A DNA stretch of 62,518 nt from Streptomyces sp. NRRL F-6131 (GTDB lineage Bacteria; Actinomycetota; Actinomycetes; Streptomycetales; Streptomycetaceae), in the NCBI GenBank assembly GCA_000719695.1, contig JOHN01000073.1:1-62518 (forward strand). The letters are read 5' to 3'. The translations under genes and the position numbers were made by a program. The notes below the pieces were generated by a model. It was not told the DNA's origin. It did no database searches and saw only the letters and a list, made by a program, of their open reading frames with translations. Shown here in pieces: positions 15,363 through 24,648 of this stretch (the first letter of the stretch is position 1; each line of letters opens with the position of its first letter).

Positions 15363-18300
15363 CACGGTGTCCTTCCGCAGGTGCAGGCGCCGGTGGACGG
15401 CCGTCACGAGCTCGTCGACGTCCGGGGCCCTGAGCAGGGAGTAGTGGTCGGCCTTCAGCTCGACGACGGTCGGCGGCTCCGCGGAGTAGCCGGTGCTGCC
15501 GTCGAGGAAGGAGTACTCGTCCTCCCGCGCCTTGAAGACGGTGATGGGCGCGGAGATCCGGCGCTCCCGCAGCTCGCGGAAGGTGTAGCTGAACTCGAAG
15601 GTCGTCCCGACGACCCGGACGATCCGGCGCACCAACTCGGCGTCGAGGTGCGGGAGGTGCTCGCCGACGAAGCCGGCGAAGCTCTCGTCGTCCACGGCCG
15701 CCGCGAGGCAGCGCTCCAGCAGCGGGCCGCCGATCGTGCCCGTGAAGACCGACAGGAGGATCGCCACGTAGGCCCGGCTGCGGTAGTCGGCGACCCGTTC
15801 CTCGGGGCGGGTGCCGGTGGTGCGGACCTTGGGCGAGCCGGGAGCGATCAGGAAGACGTGGTCGACGCTCTGGCCGGACCGCTCCAGCTGGTACGCGGTC
15901 TCGAAGGCGACCCGGGCGCCGAAGGAGTAGCCCCACAGCGTGTACGGGCCCTGGGGCTGGACCTCCCGGATCGCCCGGACGTCCTCGGCCGCCATCTCCC
16001 GGATCGTCGGGTAGGGCACCTCGCCCCGGTTGATGCCGTGCGCCTGCACCCCGAGGAACGGCCGGTCGGTGCCCAGCCGTTCGGCCAGCAGCCGCAGGTT
16101 CATCGGGTAACCGCCCAGGCCCGGCCAGCAGATGACGGGGCGGGCGTCCGGCGCCGGGGAACCCGCCCGGGTCAGCGGCACCAGCCGGGAGGTGGCAGAG
16201 GTGGCACCCGTCGGCCCGCCGGAGAGCCGGCGGGCCAGGCCCTCCACGGTCGGCGAGGTGAAGATCACCTCCAGCGGCAGGGCGGCGCCGAAGGTCCGGT
16301 TGATCCGGTTGATCAGGGCGACCGCGAGCAGGGAGTTGCCGCCGCAGGCGAAGAAGTCGTCCTGCACGGAGACGCTCTCCTGCTTCATCGCCTCCTTCCA
16401 CAGCGCCGCCACCCGGCGTTCGGTCTCGTCCCGCGGGGCCACGAAGGGACGGTCGGCCGCCCCCGCGTCCAGCCGGTCCGAGGCGGCCAGTGCCTTGAGG
16501 TCGATCTTGCCGTTGGCGGTGGTCGGCAGCGCGTCGAGCACCACCACCTTGTTCGGGATCATGTAGTCCGGCAGGTAGTTGACGAGGTCGTCGCGAATCA
16601 GCTCGGCGGGCCCGCGCATGTGGACGGCGTCCTCCCGCATGCCCTCGTGCCGCCGCTGCTCCCGGCTCACCCGGCCGCCGACGAAGAAGTACGAGGCGCC
16701 GACGGGCCGGCCGATCCCGCGCAGGATGCCGTCGATCCGCCGGGCCGAGGGCAGGTCGTCGCCGCTCCGCGAGCTGTAGCCGGAGGACATGAAGCCCAGG
16801 TCGAGGTCGTTCATCGACAGGCGTTGGAGGACGCGGCCGAGGTCGACGTAGCGCCGCCACTCCTGCGGGCTGCGGCTGACCACCGAGATGCCGAAGGCCG
16901 CCCGGCCGTAGACCGCCTGGTTGATCGCGATGACCTGCTTGCGCAGGACCAGGTCCGGCGAGACCGGGCGCAGCCGGCCGTCCTCGTGGAGGTACTGCCC
17001 GGCGGGGAGGTCGACGCCCTTGCCGGGGTGCACCTGGACGTACAGGTCGACGTCCCGGTCCGCGTCCCGGTCCGCGTCCCGGTCGGTGCGCGGGCCCCGG
17101 TGGGTCACCCAGTCGAAGCTGCCGAGGTAGTGGTCCTGGTCGGCGACCCGCAGGGCGGCCTTGACCTCCGGGCTGAACGGGGCGGCCGCGATGTCGAGCC
17201 CGTACGCCGGCAGGACCTCCTCCAGGAGTCCGACGATGTGGCCGGCCTCGATCTCCAGGACCTCCCTGATGTTCTTCTTGTAAACGGGCTCGATGGCGCC
17301 GCGCCGGCCGAGGAAGTGCATCCGGATCCGGGGGCTCCCGGCCGCCCGCGGCCCGGCGACGCGGACCAGTCGGTGGTCGATCGGGTGGTGGTAGTACACG
17401 CCCGCGGGGACGTCGGGGAAGCCGGTGATCTCCAGGTACACCTGGGTCGCGTAGAGCGAACCGGGCGAGGCGTAGGCGTACTTGGGGAGCAGCCGCTCCG
17501 GGCTCAGGTGCTGCCCGAGGTTGCGCAGGACGGCGCCCAGCACCCCGGTGTCCAGCTCGGCGAGCGGCCGGGCGCGCCCGGCGGCGGGGCGGCGGGCCAG
17601 CAGCGCCAGCAGGTCGGCCTCCGAGACGGGGGCGTCGCCCTCGTAGAAGCGGTAGGTCTTGCGGGCGAAGGCGAGCGCGCGCTGGGCCGGGGTGGCGGTG
17701 CGGCCGGGCAGGTCGAGGGCGGGGAGGCCGGCGAGTTCGGCGGCGGGCCGCACGCCCGGGTTGGAGAGCTGGGCCTTGACCTGGAGCTTGCTCTCCTTGG
17801 ACTGGTGGTGTGCGCCGTGGCTGCCCTGATCCATCAGGGCGGCTTCCCTCGGGTCGAGTTCGACGCAGGCGATCAGGTTCTGGAAGCCCGTCCGCGGGTC
17901 GTCCTTGACCAGCACGGCCGCGTGCCGGACCCAGTCGTGGGTCTCGATGGCGAGCCGGATCTCGTCGAGCTCCACCCGGAAGCCGCGCAGCTTGACCTGG
18001 TTGTCGGCGCGGCCGGTGAACTGGACGGTGCCGTCGGCGTTCCAGTAGGCGAGGTCGCCGGTCCGGAAGAGCCGCCCGGCGCCGAACGGGTTGTCGGTGA
18101 AGCGCTGTTCGGTCAGGTCGGGCCGGTGCAGGTAGCCGCGGGCGACCTGGATCCCGCCGATGAACAGCTCGCCGATCTCGCCCACGGCCAGCTCGCGGCC
18201 GTCCCGGTCGAGGACGTGGTACTCGGTGGCGTCGACCGGGGCGCCGATGGAGATCGCGTTGGGGCCGTCGCCGACGGAGGACTTGGACACCGTGAACGAC

Positions 18301-19235
18301 GAGGAGTTGATGGTGCACTCGGTCGGCCCGTAGAGGTTGACCAGCTCGCACCCCGGCAGGGTCTCCAGGTGGGTGCGGGCCAGGGAGCGGGACAGCGCCT
18401 CACCGCCGGTGAAGACCTGCTCCAGCGTGTCGCAGGCGGCGAAGCCCTCGGTCTCCAGGAGCGCCTGGAGCAGGGTCGGCACGCACTGGACGGTCGTCAC
18501 GGCGTGCGCGTCGATCGCCTCCACCAGCCGTTCGGCGTCCCGGTGGATGCCCGGTCCGCCCACCACGGCGACGGCGCCGACGGCCGGCGCGAGGATCTCC
18601 CACTGGGCGGCGTCGAAGCTGATCGGCGTCTTCTGCAGGACCCGCCGGGTGCGGTCGATGCCGTGCGCCGCCCGCAGCCAGAGCATCTGGTGGGCGATGC
18701 TCCGGTGCTCGATCATGACGCCCTTGGGCCTGCCGGTGCTGCCCGAGGTGTAGATGACGTAGGCCAGCGAGTCCGGCGCCGGGTCGGGGAGGACGGCGGG
18801 GGCCGGCGGGTGCTCGTCCTCGACCCGGACGACCACGGTGCCGGCGGGGGCCAGCGCGGTCAGCCGCTCGACGAGCCGGCCCTGGGCGACGATCACCCGC
18901 ACGCCCGAGTGCTCGATCATGTAGCGCAGGCGCTCCTCCGGGTACTCCGGGGCGAGCGGCAGATAGGCGCCGCCGGCGAAGAGGATCGCCCAGACCCCGG
19001 TCAGCACCTCGGGCGAGGGCTCGACGAACAGCCCCACGCACTGGTCCGCGGTCACGCCGAGGCCGCGCAGGTGCCCGGCCAGCGCCCGGCTCCTCCGGAC
19101 CAGTTCGGCGAAGGTCAGGTGGTCGTCACCGCTGATCACCGCCGGGTCGTCCGGGCGTTCGGCGGCGGTGCGCAGGAGCAGTTCGGGCAGTAACGGACTG
19201 TCGGCCGGGCTGCGGCCCGACGCGTCGGCTGTCAT
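15123..19235 (-). CDS. indC: Indigoidine synthetase (A-Ox-T-TE) with C-terminal tautomerase
   Basis: 1370 residues; BpsA/IndC is about 1280. The enzyme activates L-glutamine, cyclises and oxidises it, and two units dimerise to blue indigoidine. Order: adenylation domain (about 20-460; [29 protein letters not shown]), an FMN oxidase domain inserted before motif A10 (about 560-890; [16 protein letters not shown]), A10 NGKIDLKAL (about 940), thiolation domain with Ser in [12 protein letters not shown] (about 990), and thioesterase with GYSFGAR and DHYSLL (about 1080-1285). The last 79 residues (1292-1370) are a PptA-like tautomerase joined without a stop codon. No phosphopantetheinyl transferase gene is nearby. 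Residues near 730 include a short Arg-Asp-Ala-Asp repeat. Similarity to BpsA is high throughout. Confidence 0.95.
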   Translation of the reverse strand: MTADASGRSPADSPLLPELLLRTAAERPDDPAVISGDDHLTFAELVRRSRALAGHLRGLGVTADQCVGLFVEPSPEVLTGVWAILFAGGAYLPLAPEYPEERLRYMIEHSGVRVIVAQGRLVERLTALAPAGTVVVRVEDEHPPAPAVLPDPAPDSLAYVIYTSGSTGRPKGVMIEHRSIAHQMLWLRAAHGIDRTRRVLQKTPISFDAAQWEILAPAVGAVAVVGGPGIHRDAERLVEAIDAHAVTTVQCVPTLLQALLETEGFAACDTLEQVFTGGEALSRSLARTHLETLPGCELVNLYGPTECTINSSSFTVSKSSVGDGPNAISIGAPVDATEYHVLDRDGRELAVGEIGELFIGGIQVARGYLHRPDLTEQRFTDNPFGAGRLFRTGDLAYWNADGTVQFTGRADNQVKLRGFRVELDEIRLAIETHDWVRHAAVLVKDDPRTGFQNLIACVELDPREAALMDQGSHGAHHQSKESKLQVKAQLSNPGVRPAAELAGLPALDLPGRTATPAQRALAFARKTYRFYEGDAPVSEADLLALLARRPAAGRARPLAELDTGVLGAVLRNLGQHLSPERLLPKYAYASPGSLYATQVYLEITGFPDVPAGVYYHHPIDHRLVRVAGPRAAGSPRIRMHFLGRRGAIEPVYKKNIREVLEIEAGHIVGLLEEVLPAYGLDIAAAPFSPEVKAALRVADQDHYLGSFDWVTHRGPRTDRDADRDADRDVDLYVQVHPGKGVDLPAGQYLHEDGRLRPVSPDLVLRKQVIAINQAVYGRAAFGISVVSRSPQEWRRYVDLGRVLQRLSMNDLDLGFMSSGYSSRSGDDLPSARRIDGILRGIGRPVGASYFFVGGRVSREQRRHEGMREDAVHMRGPAELIRDDLVNYLPDYMIPNKVVVLDALPTTANGKIDLKALAASDRLDAGAADRPFVAPRDETERRVAALWKEAMKQESVSVQDDFFACGGNSLLAVALINRINRTFGAALPLEVIFTSPTVEGLARRLSGGPTGATSATSRLVPLTRAGSPAPDARPVICWPGLGGYPMNLRLLAERLGTDRPFLGVQAHGINRGEVPYPTIREMAAEDVRAIREVQPQGPYTLWGYSFGARVAFETAYQLERSGQSVDHVFLIAPGSPKVRTTGTRPEERVADYRSRAYVAILLSVFTGTIGGPLLERCLAAAVDDESFAGFVGEHLPHLDAELVRRIVRVVGTTFEFSYTFRELRERRISAPITVFKAREDEYSFLDGSTGYSAEPPTVVELKADHYSLLRAPDVDELVTAVHRRLHLRKDTVMPHVNIKHFPMELSDAQQAELFSAVTKAITEAFGCDEGVVSIAVESIAEEQWTEKVYIPEIVNRRDILGKVPDYRPDAL
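15370..15376 (-). promoter_or_regulatory. Internal Shine-Dalgarno site for the embedded tautomerase
   Basis: GGAAGGA on the minus strand, 7 bases before the ATG at 15362, inside the indC reading frame. It decides for internal initiation. Confidence 0.65.
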
Positions 19236-19286
19236 CTGAGTCCCCCTGGGTGTGCGGATGTGCGGGTGGGCCCGGTGGTGGGCGGA

Positions 19287-19973
19287 TCACCGGGCGGCGG
19301 CGGCCCGGCCCCGGCGCAGCGCGTCGGCGACGTCGAGCATGCGGCGGGTCTGGTGGGCGAGTGCGGCGAGGTTGTCCTCGGTGACGTTCTCCGCGAGCCG
19401 GCCCGGCACCGCCTGCCGGCCGGAGACGGAACTGACGCCGTAGGGGTTGCCGTTGCTGGGCGCCGTCATGATCTCGTCGGTGACGCCGGGCGGCACGATG
19501 ACTCCGCCCCAGTGGTAGAAGACGGCGTTGAGCGAGAGGATCGTGGCCTCCTGGCCGCCGTGCGGGGCGCCGGTCGAGGTGAACGAGGCCATCACCTTGC
19601 CCTGGAGGCCGCCGCGGGCGTTGAGCGGCCAGGCGAGTTCGATGAAGTGCTTGAGCGGGGCGGCGATCATGCCGAACCGGCCGGGGCCGCCGAGCAGGAT
19701 GACATCGGCCCAGGCGAGGTCGTCGACGTCGGCGGTGGGGACGGCCGCGATCGCGGCGGCGTTCTCCCGCCAGGCCTCGGTCCACTCGGTGAACTCGGGG
19801 GCCAGGGAGCCCTCGACGTACTCGGGGACCCGGCGCAGCCGGACGACGGCGCCGGCCTTCTCGGCGGCCTCCGCGGCGGCCAGGGCGAGTTTGTGGACGT
19901 TGCCGGTGCCCGAGTAGTAAACGATCGAGATCCTGGTCGGCTCCGTCGGCGAAGGGGTGTCGGCGGTGGACAC
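19287..19973 (-). CDS. Flavodoxin-family NAD(P)H:quinone oxidoreductase (WrbA-like)
   Basis: 228 residues from the GTG at 19971-19973. FMN phosphate loop IVYYSGTGNVHKLA (about 18-31), GPGRFGMIAAPLKHFIE (about 99-115), FTSTGAPHGGQEAT (about 131-144). WrbA-type enzymes reduce quinones by two electrons with FMN. It sits 51 bp upstream of indC and in the same transcript. It could reduce the pigment to its colourless leuco form, or supply flavin chemistry; that link is inference. Confidence 0.88.
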   Translation of the reverse strand: MSTADTPSPTEPTRISIVYYSGTGNVHKLALAAAEAAEKAGAVVRLRRVPEYVEGSLAPEFTEWTEAWRENAAAIAAVPTADVDDLAWADVILLGGPGRFGMIAAPLKHFIELAWPLNARGGLQGKVMASFTSTGAPHGGQEATILSLNAVFYHWGGVIVPPGVTDEIMTAPSNGNPYGVSSVSGRQAVPGRLAENVTEDNLAALAHQTRRMLDVADALRRGRAAAAR

Positions 19974-20139
19974 GGGGGTGCTCCTCAGGTCGGTGGCGGG
20001 TGGAGTGGGTGGACTCGGCGGAGGGTGGAGTCGGGTGGACCCGGCGGCGGGCGCGGCGGGCCGGAGCGGCGGGGTCCGGGGGTCCGGAGCCCCGCGCGCT
20101 CCGGCGGGGGCGGTCACGGTCGGGCGGCGGGGCGGGCGG

Positions 20140-20820
20140 TCACGCCGGGACGTCGGTCCCGAAGTAGCGGTCGCCGAAGTCCCCGATGCCGGGCAGCATG
20201 AACGCGTTCTCGTTGAGGCGCTCCTCGATGGAGGAGGTCACGATCCGCACCCCGGGGTGGCGGTCGTGGACGGCCTTGATCCCCTCCGGGGCGGAGAGCA
20301 GGTTGACGAAGAGGATGTGCTCCTCGGGCACGCCGTGGTCGCGCAGCACGCCGATCGCGGCCAGCGCGGTGCCGCCGGTGGCGAGCATCGGGTCGAGGAG
20401 CAGCACGTGGCCGCGGTCGATGCCGGCGGGCAGCGCCGCGTAGTACAGCCGGGGGAGCTTGGTGACCTTGTCCCGCTGGATCAGGATCTTGCCCAGCCGG
20501 GTCTCCGGCGCCATCACCCTCAGCTCGGCCTCCATGCTGTCGCCGGCCCGGGCGACGGAGACGCCGTAGACCGGGGTGGCCGGCACCAGCCCGTGGTAGG
20601 TCCGTCCGACCGGGGTGCGGACGTCGTGGGGCTCGTAGGGCAGCAGGTCCAGCGCGGCGTCGAGGAGTCCGCGGACGATCCGGCCGGCGGAGCCGACGAA
20701 GTCCTCCCGCCGGGCCTCGCGGTCGCGGACGATCGTGTGCAGGGCGCGCAGCCGGTCGGTCTGCGGCAGCAGGTGGGTCACCCGGGTGACGCCCCGCAGC
20801 GGTTCGGTCCGGGTGGTCAT
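20140..20820 (-). CDS. upp: Uracil phosphoribosyltransferase
   Basis: 226 residues, ATG at 20818-20820. Makes UMP from uracil and PRPP. The PRPP loop is LLLDPMLATGGTALAA (about 137-152) and the C-terminal uracil-binding segment is PGIGDFGDRYFGTD. Slightly longer than the usual 208-211 because of an N-terminal extension. Its ATG overlaps the TGA of the TrpF-like gene (TGATG), so the two are translationally coupled. With indA in the same cluster it forms a pseudouridine phosphate to uracil to UMP route. It may be a second, cluster-specific copy beside a housekeeping one. Confidence 0.95.
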   Translation of the reverse strand: MTTRTEPLRGVTRVTHLLPQTDRLRALHTIVRDREARREDFVGSAGRIVRGLLDAALDLLPYEPHDVRTPVGRTYHGLVPATPVYGVSVARAGDSMEAELRVMAPETRLGKILIQRDKVTKLPRLYYAALPAGIDRGHVLLLDPMLATGGTALAAIGVLRDHGVPEEHILFVNLLSAPEGIKAVHDRHPGVRIVTSSIEERLNENAFMLPGIGDFGDRYFGTDVPA

Positions 20821-21521
20821 CAGGACGCGCTCCGTCCGTCCTCCGCGGCGACCCGGGCGAAGGCGGCCCGGGCCTCCTGGACGAAGGTGCGCACCTTCTG
20901 CCGGTCCTTGCGCCGGGTGGCCGGGTCCTCCAGGCCGGTGTGCGCGTCCACGGCGGCGGGGCGGACGGCCTCGATGGCGGCCGCGACGTTCTCCGGGGTG
21001 AGGCCGCCGGCCATCATCAGGGGCTTGGGGGAGATCCGGACGAGCTCGGCGCTGACGGACCAGTCGTGGGTCAGGCCGGTCGCGCCCTTGGCGCCGGTGG
21101 CCGGGTTGAAGCTGTCGGTGATGAACATGTCGACCCACTCGGCGGAGGTCTCGACGATGCCGCGCAGCTCCTCGATGTTGTCCGTCTTCACCACGAGGCT
21201 CTTGAGGACGTACAGGTCGGGGGCGAGGGTGCGCAGCCGGCGCAGTTCGGCCGGTGCGACGTCGCCGTGCAGCTGGATCGCGCCGACGCCGATCTCGGCG
21301 CAGAAGGCGGCGATCTCCTCGGCGTCGGTCAGGTAGGTGATGATGACGCCCTTGTTGCCGGGCTGGATCGCCTTGACGATGGCCGCGGCGTCGGCCTCGG
21401 AGAGATCCTCGTTCTTGGCGGGAAGGCGCAGGGCGAAGCCGAGCCAGTCGGCGCCCTCCTCGATGACGAGGTCGGCCTCGGACTGGTCGATGATGCCCGC
21501 GACCTGGATCAAGCCGTACAT
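20820..21521 (-). CDS. TrpF-like (beta/alpha)8 protein lacking the catalytic Cys
   Basis: 233 residues, ATG at 21519-21521 with CAGGAGG upstream. Resembles phosphoribosylanthranilate isomerase: IQLHGDVAPAEL, AGGLTPENVAAAIEAV (phosphate loop) and a DAHTGLED end. The TrpF opening K-I-C-G-I-T is IQVAGII here, so the general-base Cys is Ala. The general-acid Asp appears kept (FITDSFNPATGAKG). Tryptophan synthesis is therefore unlikely. Coupled to upp, it may act on another phosphoribosyl compound, or bind one. No other trp gene is near. Confidence 0.8.
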   Translation of the reverse strand: MYGLIQVAGIIDQSEADLVIEEGADWLGFALRLPAKNEDLSEADAAAIVKAIQPGNKGVIITYLTDAEEIAAFCAEIGVGAIQLHGDVAPAELRRLRTLAPDLYVLKSLVVKTDNIEELRGIVETSAEWVDMFITDSFNPATGAKGATGLTHDWSVSAELVRISPKPLMMAGGLTPENVAAAIEAVRPAAVDAHTGLEDPATRRKDRQKVRTFVQEARAAFARVAAEDGRSAS

Positions 21522-21640
21522 GTCTGCCTCCTGGGGCCGGGCCGCGGCGGGGCGTGCCGGGCCGTCTGCGGTGGGATTTTCGGCGGGGCCCGGACCGGCG
21601 GGCCGTCCGGTGACGGCGGGGGCCGGTCGGCGGGGCCGGG

Positions 21641-22333
21641 TCAGCGGGTGCCGGCGGCCTTGGCGAGCTCGGCGACGACGAGCCGTGCCACGGGGGCGGC
21701 GGAGGCGGGGTTCTGCCCGGTGACGACCCGGCCGTCGCTCTCGGTGTGGGCCTGGTACATCGGGGCCTTGGCGTGCAGCGCCCCGGCCTCCTTCAGCCGG
21801 TCCTCCAGGAGGAAGGGCATGACCTCGACCAGGCCGAGCGACTCCTCCTCCTCGTTGCTGAAGGAGGCGACGCGCTTGCCGCGGACGAGCGGGGTGCCGT
21901 CCGGCAGGCGCAGGTTGACCAGCGCGGCCGGGCCGTGGCAGACGGCGGAGACCACGCCGCCGCGGCCGTGGATGTCCATGGCGATGCGGGCCAGGTCCGG
22001 GGAGTCGGGGAAGTCCCACATGGCGCCGTGGCCGCCGACGTAGAAGATCGCGGCGTACTCGGCGGGGTCGACGTCGGCCGCCCGGCGGGTCGTCACCAGC
22101 TTGGCCTTGACGGTCTCGTCGGCCAGGAAGCCGACGATCTCCGGGTCGTTCTCCTCGCCGTCGAAGACGACGGCCGGCGGCTCGCCGCCGCGCACGGAGA
22201 CGAAGTCGACCTCGTGGCCGGCGCCGACGAAGACGTTGTAGGGGTGGGCCGCCTCGGAGACGCTGTAGCCCGTCCGGTTGCCGGTGTCCCCCAAGGTCTC
22301 GTGACTGCTGACGGCGAGCAGGATCTTGGCCAT
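21641..22333 (-). CDS. DJ-1/PfpI family protein (Hsp31-like)
   Basis: 230 residues, ATG at 22331-22333 with AGGAGG upstream. The nucleophile elbow is SAVCHGPAAL (Cys about 125), with YVGGHGAMWDFPDSP before it and TGYSVSEAAHPYNVF near the N terminus carrying the family Glu. This pattern matches Hsp31/glyoxalase III-type DJ-1 proteins, which detoxify reactive carbonyls or act as chaperones. Second gene of the indigoidine-type transcript. It may protect against reactive intermediates; that role is inferred. Confidence 0.88.
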   Translation of the reverse strand: MAKILLAVSSHETLGDTGNRTGYSVSEAAHPYNVFVGAGHEVDFVSVRGGEPPAVVFDGEENDPEIVGFLADETVKAKLVTTRRAADVDPAEYAAIFYVGGHGAMWDFPDSPDLARIAMDIHGRGGVVSAVCHGPAALVNLRLPDGTPLVRGKRVASFSNEEEESLGLVEVMPFLLEDRLKEAGALHAKAPMYQAHTESDGRVVTGQNPASAAPVARLVVAELAKAAGTR

Positions 22334-22407
22334 GGTTCCTCCTGGAGTCGCTGCGGAGTGCTCGCCCCGAACGGCGGGGCGGGTGGTCGGGCGCGGTGCG
22401 GCGGGGG

Positions 22408-23187
22408 TCAGGCCTGGTGGATGAAGTCCTGGATGAGCTTCACGAGTTCGACCGGCTTCTCGAAGATCACCATGTGGCCGCTGTCGATCTCGGTGTAGCC
22501 GGCGCCGGGGATCGCGGCGGCCAGCTCGCGGGAGTGCTCGGCGGGCACGGCGGCGTCCGGGTACGGGGCCAGCACGAGGGTCTCGGCCCGGACCTTGCCG
22601 ACCACGTCGCGGATGTCCACCCGGACGAGCAGCTCCAGCTGGCGGATGCGGCCGTCGGAGGGGCTCAGCTCGGAGCCGAGGTTCTCGACGTCGCTCAGGC
22701 TGGGCCGGCTGCGGATGTAGCGCGGGCTGAAGGCGGTGGTGCTGAGCACCCGGCCGAAGGCCTTGGCGTCGTGCTTCTGACTGAGCGTCAGGCCGATCAG
22801 GTTCTCGATGTAGAGGTCCGACTTGACCAGGCCGCCGATCGGGACCAGACGGCGCACCAGCTCCGGGTGGAGCGCGGCGGTCGCGGCGACGACGGCCCCG
22901 CCGAGCGAGAAGCCGACCAGGTCCACCGGACCGAGGCCGGCGTGCTCGATCACGGCGGCGACCTCGTCGGCGAGCTGCTCGACGGTCAGCGGGGTGCCGT
23001 CGTCCGTCGCGGTCTCGCTGCCGGACAGCTCGGGGACGACGACGGTGTTGCGGCGGGCGAAGTCCTCGACGAGGTGGCCGAAGGTGACCTGGCCACCCTT
23101 GCCCACGCCGTGCACCAGGACCAGGGCCGGCCCCTCGCCGGTCACGGTGTAGTGGATCTGCGAGTTTCCGACGGAGATCGTGGGCAT
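22408..23187 (-). CDS. Alpha/beta hydrolase
   Basis: 259 residues, ATG at 23185-23187 with ACAGGAGG upstream. Oxyanion region LVLVHGVGKGG (about 22-32), nucleophile elbow GFSLGG (Ser about 92), acid in APYPDAAVPAEHS, and His in SGHMVIFEKP near the end: a complete triad. It has no cap signature I can name. First gene of the minus-strand cluster, so it is next to the promoter. Substrate unknown. Confidence 0.88.
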   Translation of the reverse strand: MPTISVGNSQIHYTVTGEGPALVLVHGVGKGGQVTFGHLVEDFARRNTVVVPELSGSETATDDGTPLTVEQLADEVAAVIEHAGLGPVDLVGFSLGGAVVAATAALHPELVRRLVPIGGLVKSDLYIENLIGLTLSQKHDAKAFGRVLSTTAFSPRYIRSRPSLSDVENLGSELSPSDGRIRQLELLVRVDIRDVVGKVRAETLVLAPYPDAAVPAEHSRELAAAIPGAGYTEIDSGHMVIFEKPVELVKLIQDFIHQA

Positions 23188-23781
23188 GACGGATCGCCTC
23201 CTGTGACGTCGTGAAAAGAAGTGCACGAATGCGCGAACACACGGATGATCGGGCGGGCGCGATCGGGGATTCGGAGCGGAGCGGCACGGACCTGCGTACG
23301 GACCTTGTTGTGCGGACCTTGACCTACGGACCTGCGCGACCTGCCCGCGGAAATGCGCACGGAAATGCGCACGGAAATTCGCGCGGGGCATTCCGCGGGG
23401 GCGGCCGGACCGATGGTGCGGGTCCGCACGGCGGAGCAGCGGGGCGATGACGACGCGGACACGACATGCCGGAGAGCAGGAAAGGAGCGCTCTCGAGCTC
23501 CCGCCCCCTCGATCACTTGAGGGAGAATTTATCTACTTCCAGCGATCCGGTCAAGCTCCTGGATCACCTGCGGGTGATCCGGCATCAGCCAAGGGTGTGC
23601 GGCAAAGACCATGAAAAGCCAACGCAATGGGAGAAATCAGACACCCGGAGTGCGGGCCGGACGGCACCGTCGACGAGGGACGGCACTCCGCCGCCGGTCA
23701 CGAGCTCATGCCGATGTCCCGGATGTCGGGATCTTCCGCTGCTCGGGCACTATCATTCTTTCAGACCCCGTCCAGTGGAGA
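23188..23781. other. Divergent intergenic region upstream of the cluster and the XRE gene
   Basis: 594 bp without a convincing gene. It holds 12-bp repeats (CGGAAATGCGCA at 23348 and 23360, degenerate at 23372), repeated CGGACCT words at about 23287-23335, an A/T-richer patch at 23525-23540, and the inverted repeat at 23561-23580. The promoters for both directions must lie here. Confidence 0.6.
23561..23580. promoter_or_regulatory. Inverted repeat, candidate operator
   Basis: GGATCACC (23561-23568) and GGTGATCC (23573-23580) flank TGCG. A possible binding site for the XRE regulator starting 200 bp downstream; a small hairpin is the alternative. Confidence 0.45.
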
Positions 23782-24648
23782 ATGCCCGTGCCCGACCGCT
23801 TGTTCGACGGAAATAAGTTGCGCAACATCCGCGTCGTCAAAGGAATGTCGCAGACCGTTCTGGCAGCGGGGCTTCATGTGAAAGTGAACGCCGTCTATCG
23901 CTGGGAGAACGGCCTGGCCGCTCCCCCGCCGGAGCGATTGCCGGCGATCGCCGCATTCCTGGACACCGACCTGGACGAGCTCTTTCCGCGGGCCGAACCG
24001 CCGAACCTCGCCGACCTGCGGTGCGACGCCGGAATGACCCAGGCGGACACCGCGCGCCACACCAACACCGCGTCCCCCATGCCGGTCCGGGCCGCCGAAC
24101 AGGGCAAGCGACCGCTGTCCGACCGGGCGGTGACGGCCCTGGCCGCCGCCTACGGCGTCACCCGCACCGCGCTGCTCGCCGCCCAGCGGCGCTCCTTCGG
24201 GCAGCCCGACGGGCCGGCGGAGCCGCCGACGGACGACGGCGCCCGGGTGGCACGGAAGTTGGAGTCGCTGCGGACCGAGGTCTACGGCGGGGTCGCGCCC
24301 TCGGACGCGCACCTCGCGGCCGAAGGGAACCGCCGGAGCGACTCCACCGCGCTCAGCGAGGCACTGGTCCAGGCCCTGCGGGCCGGTGAGGTGGCCGAGC
24401 CTCCGGAGGAGGCACTGGACGCCCTGGCGCTCGCGCTCGACGTGCCGCCGGTCTACTTCCGGCAGGACGACCCGGAGGTCGACGCGCTGATCCTCTCCAC
24501 CCGGGCCGTGCGCAACAGGTTCACCGTGATGGTCGCGCGCGGCGCCGGCCAGGACCTGCCGAAGGAATCCTGGGACCAGCTCAGGGACTTCATCAGTGGG
24601 ACGATGGCGGAGATCTTGGCCGATGACGAGAACGGGCGCCCGGTGTGA
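23782..24648 (+). CDS. XRE-family regulator with two HTH units
   Basis: 288 residues from the ATG at 23782; a GTG six bases later is better spaced from the GGAG site and is equally possible. HTH 1 at about 12-68 (LRNIRVVKGMSQTVLAAGL), HTH 2 at about 75-132 (LADLRCDAGMTQADTARH, then LAAAYGVTRTALLAAQ), and a further XRE-like helical unit near 165-225. The C terminus has no known ligand domain. It converges with an ImmA/IrrE-like gene whose 3' end it overlaps by 56 bp. Such XRE plus ImmA-like pairs recur in Streptomyces, sometimes near biosynthetic clusters; control of the adjacent cluster is possible. Confidence 0.85.
   Translation: MPVPDRLFDGNKLRNIRVVKGMSQTVLAAGLHVKVNAVYRWENGLAAPPPERLPAIAAFLDTDLDELFPRAEPPNLADLRCDAGMTQADTARHTNTASPMPVRAAEQGKRPLSDRAVTALAAAYGVTRTALLAAQRRSFGQPDGPAEPPTDDGARVARKLESLRTEVYGGVAPSDAHLAAEGNRRSDSTALSEALVQALRAGEVAEPPEEALDALALALDVPPVYFRQDDPEVDALILSTRAVRNRFTVMVARGAGQDLPKESWDQLRDFISGTMAEILADDENGRPV

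Noticed and set aside
14637..19193. A 1518-codon open frame on the plus strand
   Set aside because: It lies exactly opposite the indigoidine synthetase, and its translation is a repetitive Gly/Val/Arg/Asp/His mix with no domain: an antisense shadow of high-GC coding DNA.
20820..21521. Part of a tryptophan operon
   Set aside because: No other trp gene is near and the catalytic Cys is missing.
23348..23383. Possible CRISPR-like repeats
   Set aside because: The 12-bp units are head to tail with no spacers, and no cas genes are present.
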